Origin: Parabacteroides timonensis
Lineage (GTDB): Bacteria > Bacteroidota > Bacteroidia > Bacteroidales > Tannerellaceae
Direction of reading: 5' to 3'
NCBI RefSeq assembly: GCF_900128505.1
Contig: NZ_LT669941.1
Span: 197,934-261,933, forward strand
Length of the DNA: 64,000 nt
The notes beneath the pieces were generated by a model that did not search any database, was not told the origin of the DNA, and saw only the letters and a list, made by a program, of their open reading frames with translations. A program made the translations under genes and the position numbers. Positions 51,101-59,321 of the stretch are shown here, piece after piece. The stretch's first letter is position 1. Each line of letters opens with the position of its first letter.

Positions 51101-53929
51101 TCGTATCTCGTCGATTTTGGCGTTGGCAAGCTGTATGCCCTCGCTGTCGCGTACTTTGATGTCGTTGCCGTGTTCGTCTTTGCCCACGCTCTTGGTCATA
51201 TCGGGGACGGTATTGACAAGGGCGTGTTTCATCAGGGCGATACCGTCGTAGGAGCGGTAATACCCCTTTACGCAGTATTGGTCGGAGATTTTGGCGTTTT
51301 TCACACCGCATTTCACCGAATACTCGTCCATGCTCTCCGAGTAGCCGACGCTGACCTCCGTGTCGAACAGGTAGGAGGCATAGGCCGCATAGATGCCCGT
51401 AGGTATCCATCGCTCGCCGAGGTTGAAGTCCAGCTCGTCGAACGATATAGGACGCGGGGCGGCTTCCTGCAAAGCGGTGAGGGCTTCTTTTTCCCGCTCG
51501 CCGTGCGGGTTCCCCTGCATCCATCGCTCGATGCGCTCCGCTTTCTCGACGACGTTGCCCGCGATGAAACGGTCTTTGATCTCGTAGCCTCCCGCCAGCG
51601 GATTGTAGAAGATGCGGCCTTTCAGCTCGTCGATCAGCTCCTCGCGGCTGTTGTCCGAGAGCGCCTCCATGTAGTCGAGGTTCACCTCGCCGTAGCGGTT
51701 GAGCGAAGCGGCGAGCGCTTCTTCGGGCGTATCGACGTGTGTTACCTGATTGAGTGAGAAAGCAACCGGATGGTCGAAAATGTCGGCTTTGACGAACTGC
51801 CCGTTTTCCGCCCGCTCCAGCGCGAGGATGTCGCGCCCCGAAGCGTCCATCATCAGGAGCTTCACATTGGCTTTGGCGTTGAGCGGGCCGTACCGCTTCA
51901 CGAACTCGTCGTAGCGGGCGTTCAGGCTCTCGCGCATCGTCTTGTTTTCCTCGTGCTTGTCCGCTTCGTAGGTATAGAGCCGCTCGTAGATGTCGCGCAC
52001 GGGAATATAGGCTGCTATTTTCTCCCGTTGCGCCTTTTCCAAATCGAGCGGGTGGAACGTCGCCCCGTAACGGGTAACGTCTTTCAGGTAGCCGATTTGA
52101 TAACGTGCCCCGACGGTGTTTACTTTGACGAATGCCCCCTCGCGGTGGTGCGGTTCCAACAATCCCTCGAAAGGCCGGGGCTGCATCTCCTCCTCGTGCT
52201 TGCGCTGCTGCTCCTCTGCCGTGAGCTTCGCTTCATCCTCGCGTATCTGCCGCTCCACTTGGTCAATGCGTCGGTTCGCCTCCTCGCGGACAGCATTTTC
52301 CACAGGATAGACGGATGCGGAAGCATCGGCGGCTGTCTGCTGCTGCGTTTCGCTTTTGGCGGCGGGCATGTCGAACAACGACGGCTGCCGGGGTTGCACC
52401 AGCTTGGGGCGGTTATTCCGGCGGCGGGGCTTTCCGCCCGTCTGGGCGATGCGCCGTTCCTCCTCGGTGAAGCCGAACAGGTCGTAAAGGCTCATTACGG
52501 GAGGCTCTATTTCGGGTTTTTCTTCTTTCGGCGGTGCGGCAGGTGCGGCATTTTCTGCCGTCGTTTGTGCAGGCCGCGCCGTTTCCTCCACGACGGTCGC
52601 CTCCCCGATACGTTCGGTTTGCGCTGGCTGCTCATCCCACAGCGTCCGCTGCCCGCCCGCGAGCATCCCGTTCGCTGCCGATTGCTCCTGCGGTGTCGGC
52701 TCCTCCTGCAAGGTCGGCTCCGGGGTTACGGTTTCCGCCTGCCGCCTCCGTCGGATGCTTTCGAGCGTCCCCGTAACATTCATGTAGCGCCCCATGTCGA
52801 GGTGTTTGTAGAAATCCTCCGAGAGCATCCGCCGCAGATCTGCCGCGATACCCTCCGCGCCGCCCTCGTGCAGATAGACCATTGCAGGCTTGCCGTAGGG
52901 ATCGGTGTCCTGCATGGCTTTCGTATGGACGATACGCGCCTTGTCGAGAAAAAGACCATTGACGATGATGCCCGTTTCCTGCCTTACAGAGCCGAAAAAT
53001 TTGTGATCCTGTTCTGTGAAGCGTTCTTTTCGGGTGTTCTTTTGCAGGATGATAAGGTCGCTGCCGACCTCCGTTCCGGCGTTGTCGGTAAAAAGGTTGT
53101 TCGGCAGTCGTATGACCGATACGGGATCGGCATGACGGAGCATCTCGCGGCGTACCTCCTCATTCTGCGGGGAGTTGAGTACCCCTTGCGAGGTGATGAA
53201 CGCCACGATACCGCCGTCGCGGACGGCATCCAGCCCTTTGAGGAAAAAGTAGTTGTGGATGGTTTTGGCCGCCGTGCGTCGTCCGGGCGCGTCGCTTGCG
53301 GAAAACGCCGGATCGAAGACCGCCACATCCCCGAACGGAATGTTGGAGGCCGCCACGTCGAAATAGTCGTTAAAGGGCTTCTCGATGCGCTCGAAGCCCT
53401 CCACCCGTATTTTCTTGTCGGGATAGAGGCACGCGAGAATCTTGCCCGTGAGCAGGTCTTTTTCAAAGGCCATCACGTCCGCAGCGGCATTTTTACGGGC
53501 AAATGCCTCGACGAACGCCCCATGTCCGGCGGAGGGTTCGAGCATCCGCAGCGGACGGACGTGGTAGTCGTGCAGCACGTCGGCCAAAGCCTCCGTAACC
53601 GCTGACGGGGTATAGAACGCCGTCAGCACGGAGCTTTTCAGGCTGTCGATATAACGCTTGTACTCGGTGTCGCTGTTGCTGTTCTCGCGGATCAGTCGGT
53701 GCAGCTCCGCCGTCATCGGGAACAGGTCGAGGTCGGATTTCGCCCACTGCACGGCATCGGTCAGGTCGGAGGCCGGGTTGAGAATACATTTCAACCCGCC
53801 GAAACCGCAATAGCGGGCAAGCCGCTCCCGCTCTTGGGGAGTGGCCGCCCGCTGTGCCTTGCCTAACTCAAACGCCGTGCGTATCGCCTCGATGTTGTCC
53901 CGCAGCTTGGCTTTACGGTTAAATGCCAT
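48197..53929 (-). CDS. Giant N6-methylase / SNF2-type helicase fusion
   Basis: 1,910 residues. N-terminal N6-DNA methylase: SAM motif LEPSAGHGAFVEAFA (~130) and catalytic motif in the form SNIPFGD (~196), differing from the usual NPPY. A middle proline/glutamate-rich linker (~400-600) follows. The helicase half has Walker A VGTGKTLIM (~1025), DESHQF (~1190) and motif VI QRDGRAVRKGN (~1530), as in SNF2-like enzymes. Proteins of this architecture are standard in Bacteroidales ICEs and may protect or process DNA during transfer. The start overlaps the end of the DUF1896 gene by 11 bases. Confidence 0.9.
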   Translation of the reverse strand: MAFNRKAKLRDNIEAIRTAFELGKAQRAATPQERERLARYCGFGGLKCILNPASDLTDAVQWAKSDLDLFPMTAELHRLIRENSNSDTEYKRYIDSLKSSVLTAFYTPSAVTEALADVLHDYHVRPLRMLEPSAGHGAFVEAFARKNAAADVMAFEKDLLTGKILACLYPDKKIRVEGFERIEKPFNDYFDVAASNIPFGDVAVFDPAFSASDAPGRRTAAKTIHNYFFLKGLDAVRDGGIVAFITSQGVLNSPQNEEVRREMLRHADPVSVIRLPNNLFTDNAGTEVGSDLIILQKNTRKERFTEQDHKFFGSVRQETGIIVNGLFLDKARIVHTKAMQDTDPYGKPAMVYLHEGGAEGIAADLRRMLSEDFYKHLDMGRYMNVTGTLESIRRRRQAETVTPEPTLQEEPTPQEQSAANGMLAGGQRTLWDEQPAQTERIGEATVVEETARPAQTTAENAAPAAPPKEEKPEIEPPVMSLYDLFGFTEEERRIAQTGGKPRRRNNRPKLVQPRQPSLFDMPAAKSETQQQTAADASASVYPVENAVREEANRRIDQVERQIREDEAKLTAEEQQRKHEEEMQPRPFEGLLEPHHREGAFVKVNTVGARYQIGYLKDVTRYGATFHPLDLEKAQREKIAAYIPVRDIYERLYTYEADKHEENKTMRESLNARYDEFVKRYGPLNAKANVKLLMMDASGRDILALERAENGQFVKADIFDHPVAFSLNQVTHVDTPEEALAASLNRYGEVNLDYMEALSDNSREELIDELKGRIFYNPLAGGYEIKDRFIAGNVVEKAERIERWMQGNPHGEREKEALTALQEAAPRPISFDELDFNLGERWIPTGIYAAYASYLFDTEVSVGYSESMDEYSVKCGVKNAKISDQYCVKGYYRSYDGIALMKHALVNTVPDMTKSVGKDEHGNDIKVRDSEGIQLANAKIDEIRNGFVEWLAEQSPEFQQRLTDMYNRKFNCFVRPMYDGSHQSFPDLDLKALEKRFNIKDVYQSQKDCIWMLKQNGGGICDHEVGTGKTLIMCVAAHEMKRLGLAHKPMIIGLKANVAEIAECYRTAYPNAKILYASEKDFSPANRVRFFNNIKNNDYDCVIMSHDQFGKIPQSPEMQQRILQAELDTVEENLEVLRSQGKDISRAMLRGLEKRKINLSVKLENIAHAIKTRTDDVVDFKQMGIDHIFVDESHQFKNLMFNTRHDRVAGLGNQDGSQKALNMLYAIRTIQERTGKDLGATFLSGTTISNSLTELYLLFKYLRPQELERQNINCFDAWAAIFAKKSVDFEFSVTNNIVQKERFRYFIKVPELAAFYSEITDYRTAEDVGVDRPDKNEKLHNIPPTPQQEEFIEKLMEFAQTGDATILGRQPLSETEEKAKMLIATDYARKMALDMRLIDPDLYEDHPDNKASHCAATIAEYYHKYDAQKGTQFVFSDLGTFQPGQWNVYSEIKRKLVEDYGIPSSEIRFIQECKNENARKAVIDAMNDGRVRVIFGSTSMLGTGVNAQKRAVAVHHLDTPWRPSDLAQRDGRAVRKGNEIAKLFAGDKVDVIIYAVEKSLDSYKFNLLHCKQTFISQLKSGAMGARTIDEGAMDEKSGMNFSEYMAILSGNTDLLDKARLEKKVAALESERKTFHKAKSSSVWKLEEYTKTLAHNNDCITKMSADYDVFLSRVQTDKEGNKLNAVRLDGLEATDHKSVGTRLQEIAKNATTSGEYVRIGELYGFPLLVKTEPLLKDGKEVKQNRFFVEGAFRYTYNNGLIAMSDTKAAAMNFLNALERIPKLVEQYREKNVEYERDIPILQETVGGVWKKEDELKALKAEVAALERKIQLTLTPPKPEAGQEQGDEQTRQTVSGQQGVTPTEGTSPNAGMRTPKEDIPQAADTSSFIREHIHFVRPQTSDSGQNQSKGFKI

Positions 53930-54359
53930 CTTCTTCCAGCAGGATTTGGATAGCCCCCGTCAGCTCCGTATAGAGCTGCTCGTATTCGGGCGAGTAGGCG
54001 AAATCGTCCGAGAGCGGGTATTGGTAGAATATGCCCTCCAGCGAGGGCTGCAATTTCAGGGCGGCGGCAGGGGCTTCGCTCTGCGCCACCTCGTCGGCGA
54101 ACTCGTTCCAGAGTACCTCGATGATGGTGTCGTACTTGGAAAAGTGAAGCCCCTCCAGCAACGCGGCCATCGCCAGTTCGTGCGCCCCTTCGGGCAGATA
54201 CCCTTCGAGGCGGGATTGTTCGTACACGTCGGCGGCATGGTCGGCGCGGCTGTCGATAAAGGCCGCGTTCCCCGCCTTGTCGGGGTGGTTCTCTTTCAGG
54301 TAGGATAACAGGTAAAGCCCGTAGTAGGACAACTCCGTAGGCTTATCTTTCTTATTCAT
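53919..54359 (-). CDS. DUF1896 protein
   Basis: ATG 54359 gives 146 residues (MNKKDKPTELSYYGLYLLSYL). The sequence is acidic and helical with RADHAADVYEQSRLEGYLPEGAHELAMAALLEGLHFSKYD, the DUF1896 hallmark. The leader motif CCACTAAATCCACAG ends five bases before this ATG, which supports this start over an upstream in-frame ATG at 54410. It overlaps the methylase/helicase gene, so both are one operon. Function is unknown. Confidence 0.85.
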   Translation of the reverse strand: MNKKDKPTELSYYGLYLLSYLKENHPDKAGNAAFIDSRADHAADVYEQSRLEGYLPEGAHELAMAALLEGLHFSKYDTIIEVLWNEFADEVAQSEAPAAALKLQPSLEGIFYQYPLSDDFAYSPEYEQLYTELTGAIQILLEEDGI

Positions 54360-54364
54360 AAATT

Positions 54365-54379
54365 CTGTGGATTTAGTGG
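54365..54379 (-). promoter_or_regulatory. Leader motif CCACTAAATCCACAG before DUF1896 gene
   Basis: Exact copy, then AATTT and the ATG at 54359. It lies 20 bases downstream (on the - strand) of the topB terminator. Confidence 0.75.
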
Positions 54380-54399
54380 ATTGTAAAAACGGATAGACG

Positions 54400-54431
54400 A
54401 AAAAAGGCACTCAACGTCCCCGTCGAGTGCC
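54400..54431 (-). terminator. Rho-independent terminator after topB
   Basis: On the - strand GGCACTCGACG, loop GGGA, CGTTGAGTGCC (one G-T pair), then TTTTTT. Separates topB from the DUF1896-methylase operon. Confidence 0.88.
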
Positions 54432-54432
54432 A

Positions 54433-54507
54433 CCACTAAATCCACAGAGAATAAATCGGTATCGACGCAGAATCCGCGAGAACAATCTACTTCTGTGAAC
54501 TTAGTGG
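54433..54507. repeat. Inverted pair of leader-motif copies after topB
   Basis: CCACTAAATCCACAG on + at 54433-54447 faces CCACTAAGTTCACAG (two changes) on - at 54493-54507. The pair can form a long-range stem in the topB 3' region. Neither copy is next to a start codon. Confidence 0.6.
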
Positions 54508-54519
54508 CGAATATAGGCA

Positions 54520-56613
54520 TTATTTCTTTCTCTTGGCGCGTTTGTTATCGTTTTTCACCTCCGGGAACTCGAAAACGGTGTTGAAATCCCCGTCGAACGC
54601 GACAACAGCCGAGAACGCCTTGCCCTGCTTGCTGTTGAAGCCCTTGATTACTCCGGTGCGCCCTTCGGTCAGCAGCTCCGTAATCTCCGCATCGGTGAGC
54701 GTCTTTCCGGCTTTCACGCGGAACACGGGCAGAGCGCACGCGGCGTTGTCGCAGCGCACGACCTTTCCGAAGAACTGCATCCGTCCGGTCTTGCACTTGG
54801 GGCAGACACACTCCGAAGCGGTGTGCGTAAAGAGTTTTTCGGAGGTCAGCAGCTCCGAGGTAATCTCGGCGGTGTACTCCTCGATCTCCTTGCGGAACGC
54901 TTCGGCACGCAGCTCGCCCCGCTCGATTTTGGCGAGCGCCGCTTCCCATGCCCCCGTCATCTCGACGTCGGCGATACGCATCTGCTTGACGACCGAATAG
55001 AGCGCCAGCCCTTTTTCCGTGGGCACGAGCGACTTTTTCTGCCGCACCATGTACTCCCGTGAAAAAAGAGTTTCGATGATGGCAGCGCGGGTGGCAGGTG
55101 TACCAATACCGCACTCTTTGAGCGACTGCCGCACCTCTTCGTCCTCGACCTCCTTACCTGCGGTTTCCATCGCCGCGAGCAACGAGGCTTCGGTGTGCAG
55201 CGGCTTGGGCTTGGTCTTACCTTCGGTCATCGAGCAGCCTGCGACGGTCAGCGTCGTACCCTCCGTCCATTCGGGCAGCAGGGTATCTTCCAACTCCTCG
55301 TTGTACACAGCCCGCCATCCCGCCTGACGGACGATAGCGCCTTTCGTGGTGTATTCCACGCCTGCACACTCCGCCGTAACGGTGGTTACGTCCTTGATGC
55401 ACCGCTCCGAGAACGCCTCCAGCATACGCCCGACAATCATGTCGTAGATGGTCTGCTCGTCGGCGGAGAGCAGCTTCGGTTTCACCTCCGTCGGCAGCAG
55501 GGCGTGGTGGTCGGTAATCTTCGTATCGTCCACGCTCCGGCGTGTCGGGGCTTCGCCCAGCAGGGCAAGACGGCTGCCCCACGTCGGGTTGTTTTTCAGC
55601 GTCAGCAGCAGGGCGGGGATTTCCGCGAACACGTCTTCGGGAATGTAGCGGCTTCCTGTGCGGGGATAGGTGATAAGTTTCGCTTCGTAGAGCTTCTGCG
55701 CGATGGAGAGCGTCTTGTCCGCCGAGAAGCCGTGCTTGGTGTTCGCCTCCTTTTGCAGCGTTGTCAGGTCGTACAGCAGGGGCGTATCCTGCACCGTTTC
55801 CTTGCGTTCGACTTTCGTTACCGTCGCCGCGCCCTGCGCTTTGAGCGACTGATAGGCGGCCTCGGCAGCGGCTTTCTCTTTCCATTTTTCGGCGGAGGAG
55901 AATTTCACGACCGCATCGGCCTCGATGCCCGGCGTGGCGAAATGTACCTGAAAGACATCCTCCGGTGTGAAGCGCTTGTTCTCCCAATAACGGGAGCAGA
56001 CCATCGCCAGCGCGGGTGTCTGCACACGCCCCAGCGAGTACGTGCCGCGTCCGGCGGCCAGCGTGATGGCTTGCGTGGCGTTGATGCCCACCAGCCAATC
56101 GGCCTCGCTGCGGGCTTTGGCCGCGTAGTAGAGGTTGTCGTATCGGTTGCCGCTTTCGAGCCGCTCCAGCCCCTCGCGGATGGCCTTGTCCGTGAGCGAG
56201 CTGATCCAGAGGCGGTCGAACGGCGTGGCGCAGCCGATGTATTCGTACAGGTAGCGGAAGATCAACTCGCCCTCGCGTCCCGCATCCGTTGCCACGATGA
56301 TACGCTCGCTCTGGCGGAACAACTGCCCGATAATCTTGATTTGTGCCGCCACGTCGCTGTCCGGCTTGTAGCCCTTTTCGGTCTTGACCTGACGCGGCAC
56401 GAGCTGGAACACGGGCGGGATAATCGGCAGGTTGTCGCGGTGGAATCCCTTGATGCCGTAGCCCTCCGGCATGGCGGGCTGTACCAGATGCCCGAAAGCC
56501 CATGTTACGTTATAGCCGTTTCCCGTGTAGTAGCCGGCCTCTCTTTTCGTCGCTTTCACGATACGGGCGATTTCACGCGCCACGCTCGGTTTTTCTGCAA
56601 GAATTGTTTTCAT
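54520..56613 (-). CDS. topB: DNA topoisomerase III
   Basis: 697 residues, standard size. Toprim domain at the N-terminus (MKTILAEKPSVAREIARIV; GREGELIFRYLYE), active-site tyrosine in LITYPRTGSRYIPEDV (~316), and a C-terminal zinc-finger region (CVCPKCKTGRMQFFGKVVRCDNAAC, ~600). Type IA topoisomerases of this kind are found in almost all Bacteroidales ICEs and probably resolve single-stranded or replicating ICE DNA. A degenerate second half of the leader motif lies close to the ATG. Confidence 0.93.
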   Translation of the reverse strand: MKTILAEKPSVAREIARIVKATKREAGYYTGNGYNVTWAFGHLVQPAMPEGYGIKGFHRDNLPIIPPVFQLVPRQVKTEKGYKPDSDVAAQIKIIGQLFRQSERIIVATDAGREGELIFRYLYEYIGCATPFDRLWISSLTDKAIREGLERLESGNRYDNLYYAAKARSEADWLVGINATQAITLAAGRGTYSLGRVQTPALAMVCSRYWENKRFTPEDVFQVHFATPGIEADAVVKFSSAEKWKEKAAAEAAYQSLKAQGAATVTKVERKETVQDTPLLYDLTTLQKEANTKHGFSADKTLSIAQKLYEAKLITYPRTGSRYIPEDVFAEIPALLLTLKNNPTWGSRLALLGEAPTRRSVDDTKITDHHALLPTEVKPKLLSADEQTIYDMIVGRMLEAFSERCIKDVTTVTAECAGVEYTTKGAIVRQAGWRAVYNEELEDTLLPEWTEGTTLTVAGCSMTEGKTKPKPLHTEASLLAAMETAGKEVEDEEVRQSLKECGIGTPATRAAIIETLFSREYMVRQKKSLVPTEKGLALYSVVKQMRIADVEMTGAWEAALAKIERGELRAEAFRKEIEEYTAEITSELLTSEKLFTHTASECVCPKCKTGRMQFFGKVVRCDNAACALPVFRVKAGKTLTDAEITELLTEGRTGVIKGFNSKQGKAFSAVVAFDGDFNTVFEFPEVKNDNKRAKRKK

Positions 56614-56632
56614 ACTGAATGGATTTATTTAA

Positions 56633-56646
56633 TGTGGATTTAGTGG
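56633..56646 (-). promoter_or_regulatory. Leader motif upstream of topB
   Basis: CCACTAAATCCACA, 19 bases before the ATG, followed by AATAAATCCATTCAG, which looks like a partial second copy directly before the ATG. Confidence 0.65.
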
Positions 56647-56668
56647 TAGGGGTAAGAACCCCGTTTTT

Positions 56669-56782
56669 TTATATTTCGCGTTCGTTTTCCCGCTCTATGG
56701 CCTGCCAATCGACGCGCCGCCGGATGCAGCCGCCCACGACGGAAATAAGGCAGAAGAGCACAAGGAGGATAAATGCTGCCAT
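56669..56782 (-). CDS. 37-residue membrane peptide
   Basis: MAAFILLVLFCLISVVGGCI followed by a basic/acidic tail (RRRVDWQAIERENEREI). One membrane helix. The ATG lies two bases after the stop of the DUF3945 gene, so translational coupling is likely. Function unknown; peptides of this kind are often missed. Confidence 0.5.
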   Translation of the reverse strand: MAAFILLVLFCLISVVGGCIRRRVDWQAIERENEREI

Positions 56783-56784
56783 AG

Positions 56785-58293
56785 CTACATGTGCATCCGG
56801 GGTTTGTTCGCATTCTGCTGCCTGCGCTGCTGCTCCTCGTTGGCGGGTGCTGCCTGCCCCCGTTGCAGCGGCTCGCCGATATGCTTGGTCGCCTCGTCGG
56901 TTTTGCCTTCGGAATTGACGGCAACCTGCGTTCGGGAGGCATTGTCGGGCTTCACCTCGTAGATTTGCGACTGCTCCGGCCTTTTGCGGCTGAAATCGTA
57001 CTTTGCCTTTTCGTGGTTCGGACGCACGTAGGCGTTGAACTTTTGGCCTTTCTTGTCGGTCATGCCCTCTATGTACACCCATTTGTTCTGCTCCCAGCCT
57101 GCTTTATACTCCGGTTTGACCTCCACGCCGAGCAGGGTTTTACCGATCCGCAGACGACGCTGCTGCGGCGCACCGTCAGGCGCTTGCGTCTGCTCCTGTC
57201 GCTGCGCTTTCTTCTGACCGCCGAAATGAAAGTCCAGCCCCCGTTTGTCGGCATTGATTTGAAGCGTGGCGTTGAACTTCTTGCCGCTCTTGGCCGTCAT
57301 GCCCTCCACATAGACGCCTTTTCCTTCGGCCAGCGCCTCTTTCTGTTCTTTGGTAAGCAGCACGCCTTTCACCTCGTCGGGGATGCGGATGGCCTTGACG
57401 GGAACGGATACCGTCTCGTTGGTAATCCGGTCGATGCTGATAAAGGAGGGAATAAGCTCACCCGTGGCAGGATCGACGACCTCGGCTATTCGTCCGAGGT
57501 TGCCCGTCTTTTTCAGATTTTCCTGATCCTCCGGCGTGAACTTCACATTCCGGTATTCGTCGAGGTTCGGCTCGCGGCGGATCGGGTGCGGAACAATCGA
57601 CACCGTGCCGTCGGGATTCTCACGCAGCGACAACCGCGCCTGCATCGGCACGCGCACGCCGCCGAAATCGGGGTTGCACTCCACAAGCTGCGACTTGCCG
57701 TAATGACGCATACGCTCCAGATCACCCGACTGCTCCAATGCTGCGAGGTCGATGCCCCAGCGTTCGGCAACCTCCGCCCGGTCGAGGCGGCTGTCGTCGA
57801 TGGGTTTGTAGCCTTTGTCGTTGGCCTGCTCCTCGGCAGGCGACTGTTCGGCCTGCTGCGTCGTTTCGTCGGCCTGTTGTTCCGTTTCTTCGGCGGGGGC
57901 AGGTTGCGCCTCGCCCTCCTGCGGCGTCTGTTGCTGCTCGGCGGCCTGCTCGTACTTGGTCGTATCGACCTTGTGCGGGGCGAGCAGCTCTTTGTTCTGC
58001 TCCGGGTTCTTCAGCAGCTCTTTCAGCACCTCGATGACCTTGTCCGCTCCCTCCGCCGCGACGCGGTAAAAGCCGAAGCGCTTCGGCTCCTTGCATTGGC
58101 GGTAGAAGTTTGCGAAAAAGTTATCCAGCACGTCGCCGTGGCGGTCGAAACGCAGAAAATCCTGCGCGTTCTCCGCTTTGGCGGCTTTCATGTTCGGCGT
58201 GCCGTCGCGTTTCAATCCCGCGACAACGCCGATCTCGCCTGTCTTCTCGTCCCTGACGATCAGAACATCCTGTTCTTTCTTTTTTTGTTCCAT
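56785..58293 (-). CDS. DUF4099/DUF3945 ICE protein
   Basis: 502 residues. N-terminal part (VLIVRDEKTGEIGVVAGL, FLRFDRHGDVLDNFFANFYRQ), a Gln/Glu-rich linker (~130-170), a DUF4099-type domain (LDRAEVAERWGIDLAALEQSG, LSLRENPDGTVSIVPHPIRREPNLD), then repeated DUF3945-type KGVYVEGMTAKSGKKFNATLQ / KWVYIEGMTDKKGQKFNAYVR segments. Such proteins are almost universal next to topB in these ICEs; function is unknown. Copy C of the GCC-rich repeat lies upstream of its start. Confidence 0.83.
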   Translation of the reverse strand: MEQKKKEQDVLIVRDEKTGEIGVVAGLKRDGTPNMKAAKAENAQDFLRFDRHGDVLDNFFANFYRQCKEPKRFGFYRVAAEGADKVIEVLKELLKNPEQNKELLAPHKVDTTKYEQAAEQQQTPQEGEAQPAPAEETEQQADETTQQAEQSPAEEQANDKGYKPIDDSRLDRAEVAERWGIDLAALEQSGDLERMRHYGKSQLVECNPDFGGVRVPMQARLSLRENPDGTVSIVPHPIRREPNLDEYRNVKFTPEDQENLKKTGNLGRIAEVVDPATGELIPSFISIDRITNETVSVPVKAIRIPDEVKGVLLTKEQKEALAEGKGVYVEGMTAKSGKKFNATLQINADKRGLDFHFGGQKKAQRQEQTQAPDGAPQQRRLRIGKTLLGVEVKPEYKAGWEQNKWVYIEGMTDKKGQKFNAYVRPNHEKAKYDFSRKRPEQSQIYEVKPDNASRTQVAVNSEGKTDEATKHIGEPLQRGQAAPANEEQQRRQQNANKPRMHM

Positions 58294-58379
58294 AATCTGT
58301 TGTAATTATATGATTGCATCTATCTGATGCCCTGCGAATTTAAGGATAGGATACGCCGCTGCACCTGTTTCCGCCCTGT

Positions 58380-58418
58380 GTGGCAGCTTGTGGCGTCCGT
58401 TTGGCAGCCTTTGGCGTT
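58380..58418. repeat. Two-unit GCC-rich repeat, copy C
   Basis: GTGGCAGCTTGTGGCGTC then CGTTTGGCAGCCTTTGGCGTT; 87 bases upstream of the DUF3945 start, at the end of the next HTH gene. Confidence 0.6.
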
Positions 58419-58750
58419 CAACCTCCTCTCTTCTCGACCTTGCGGCAGCCCGCGAACTCGTCGAAATGATTTTTCAGGAACTCCTGCACGTCCGATTCCT
58501 TGTAATAGATTTTATGCCATAGCATCTGGTAGCGCAGCGTGCCTGAACTCCGGTAGCGTTGCAGCGAGCGTTTGCTCGCCTGCAAGAGCTGGCACAAGTC
58601 CTGATTATCCAACAGCCGCTCGCCGTCCAAATATTTCACCTCCTTGACTTCCTTGCCCGTAAGCGAGGCGAGCAGCCGTTCGTGGCGGTCGAAGCGTTCC
58701 ATGATCCGCTCCATCCACATCTCGAAAATTTCCGTTTCCAGCAATCCCAT
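58418..58750 (-). CDS. Small HTH (MerR/excisionase-like) protein 1
   Basis: ATG 58750 gives 110 residues (MGLLETEIFEMWMERIMERF). The C-terminal half is a winged helix of the excisionase/helix_turn_helix_17 type: LLDNQDLCQLLQASKRSLQRYRSSGTLRYQMLWHKIYYKESDVQEFL. The ORF could extend upstream but this start has the better position, four bases after the neighbouring HTH gene. It is likely a recombination directionality factor or operon regulator of the ICE. Confidence 0.78.
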   Translation of the reverse strand: MGLLETEIFEMWMERIMERFDRHERLLASLTGKEVKEVKYLDGERLLDNQDLCQLLQASKRSLQRYRSSGTLRYQMLWHKIYYKESDVQEFLKNHFDEFAGCRKVEKRGG

Positions 58751-58754
58751 ACGC

Positions 58755-59105
58755 TTACCCTTTCTTCTTTTGACCGCCCGTGCGCAGCAGGTAGTTTCGT
58801 TTGAAGTCCTCGATCCGTTGCGGGTTGCCGTCGATAACCGATTCCTCGACCAGCCGTTCCACTTCCGAGAGGCGGTAGCGGCACGCACCCCGGAAAATCG
58901 CGTATTCGATACGCTTGCTGTCCCGAAGCCGTTGCAGCGTGCGGCGGCTGATGCCCAGCAGCGACATGACCTGCTCGCGGTTCAACCACATCTCCGGCAT
59001 ATCCTTCTTTTTCGTGCGCTCACTCTCGCGGACATACCCCGCGATACGGTCTATCTTTTCTACCAGCTCTTTATAAGCGGTGCTTTCCATCGTGATGATT
59101 TCCAT
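58755..59105 (-). CDS. Small HTH (excisionase-like) protein 2
   Basis: 116 residues starting MEIITMESTAYKELVEKIDR. A coiled-coil-like N-terminus precedes MWLNREQVMSLLGISRRTLQRLRDSKRIEYAIFRGACRYRLSEVERLVEES, a clear winged-helix domain. It is followed four bases later by HTH protein 1; the two are one operon and may work as a pair. Copy D of the GCC-rich repeat lies in the divergent promoter region upstream. Confidence 0.8.
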   Translation of the reverse strand: MEIITMESTAYKELVEKIDRIAGYVRESERTKKKDMPEMWLNREQVMSLLGISRRTLQRLRDSKRIEYAIFRGACRYRLSEVERLVEESVIDGNPQRIEDFKRNYLLRTGGQKKKG

Positions 59106-59215
59106 AACCTTTGCTTTTTGTTACACGGGCAAAGGTGGCGTATTGCGGCGGGGTGCTTTCCATTGTCGTTACCGACACGGGAAAGATTTTCAGCGGATTG
59201 AAGAAAGGCGGGGAA

Positions 59216-59252
59216 GCCAGATTGTGCCAAACGGACGCCACAAGCTGCCACA
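59216..59252. repeat. Two-unit GCC-rich repeat, copy D (inverted)
   Basis: TGCCAAACGGACGCCACAAG then CTGCCAC on the + strand (the inverse of copies A-C), between divergent HTH genes at 59105 (-) and 59322 (+). Confidence 0.6.
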
Positions 59253-59321
59253 AAACCGGAAAGGGAAGCACGGGGCACGGCTTTGCTTACATTTGCCCCA
59301 AAACCTCAAAAAAGCAAGAAT

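Noticed and set aside
51770..53605. 611-aa + strand frame opposite the methylase/helicase
   Set aside because: Antisense shadow; low-complexity Arg/Leu composition without motifs.
56791..58305. 504-aa + strand frame opposite the DUF3945 gene
   Set aside because: Antisense shadow with Leu/Arg-rich composition; DUF3945 repeats are on the - strand.
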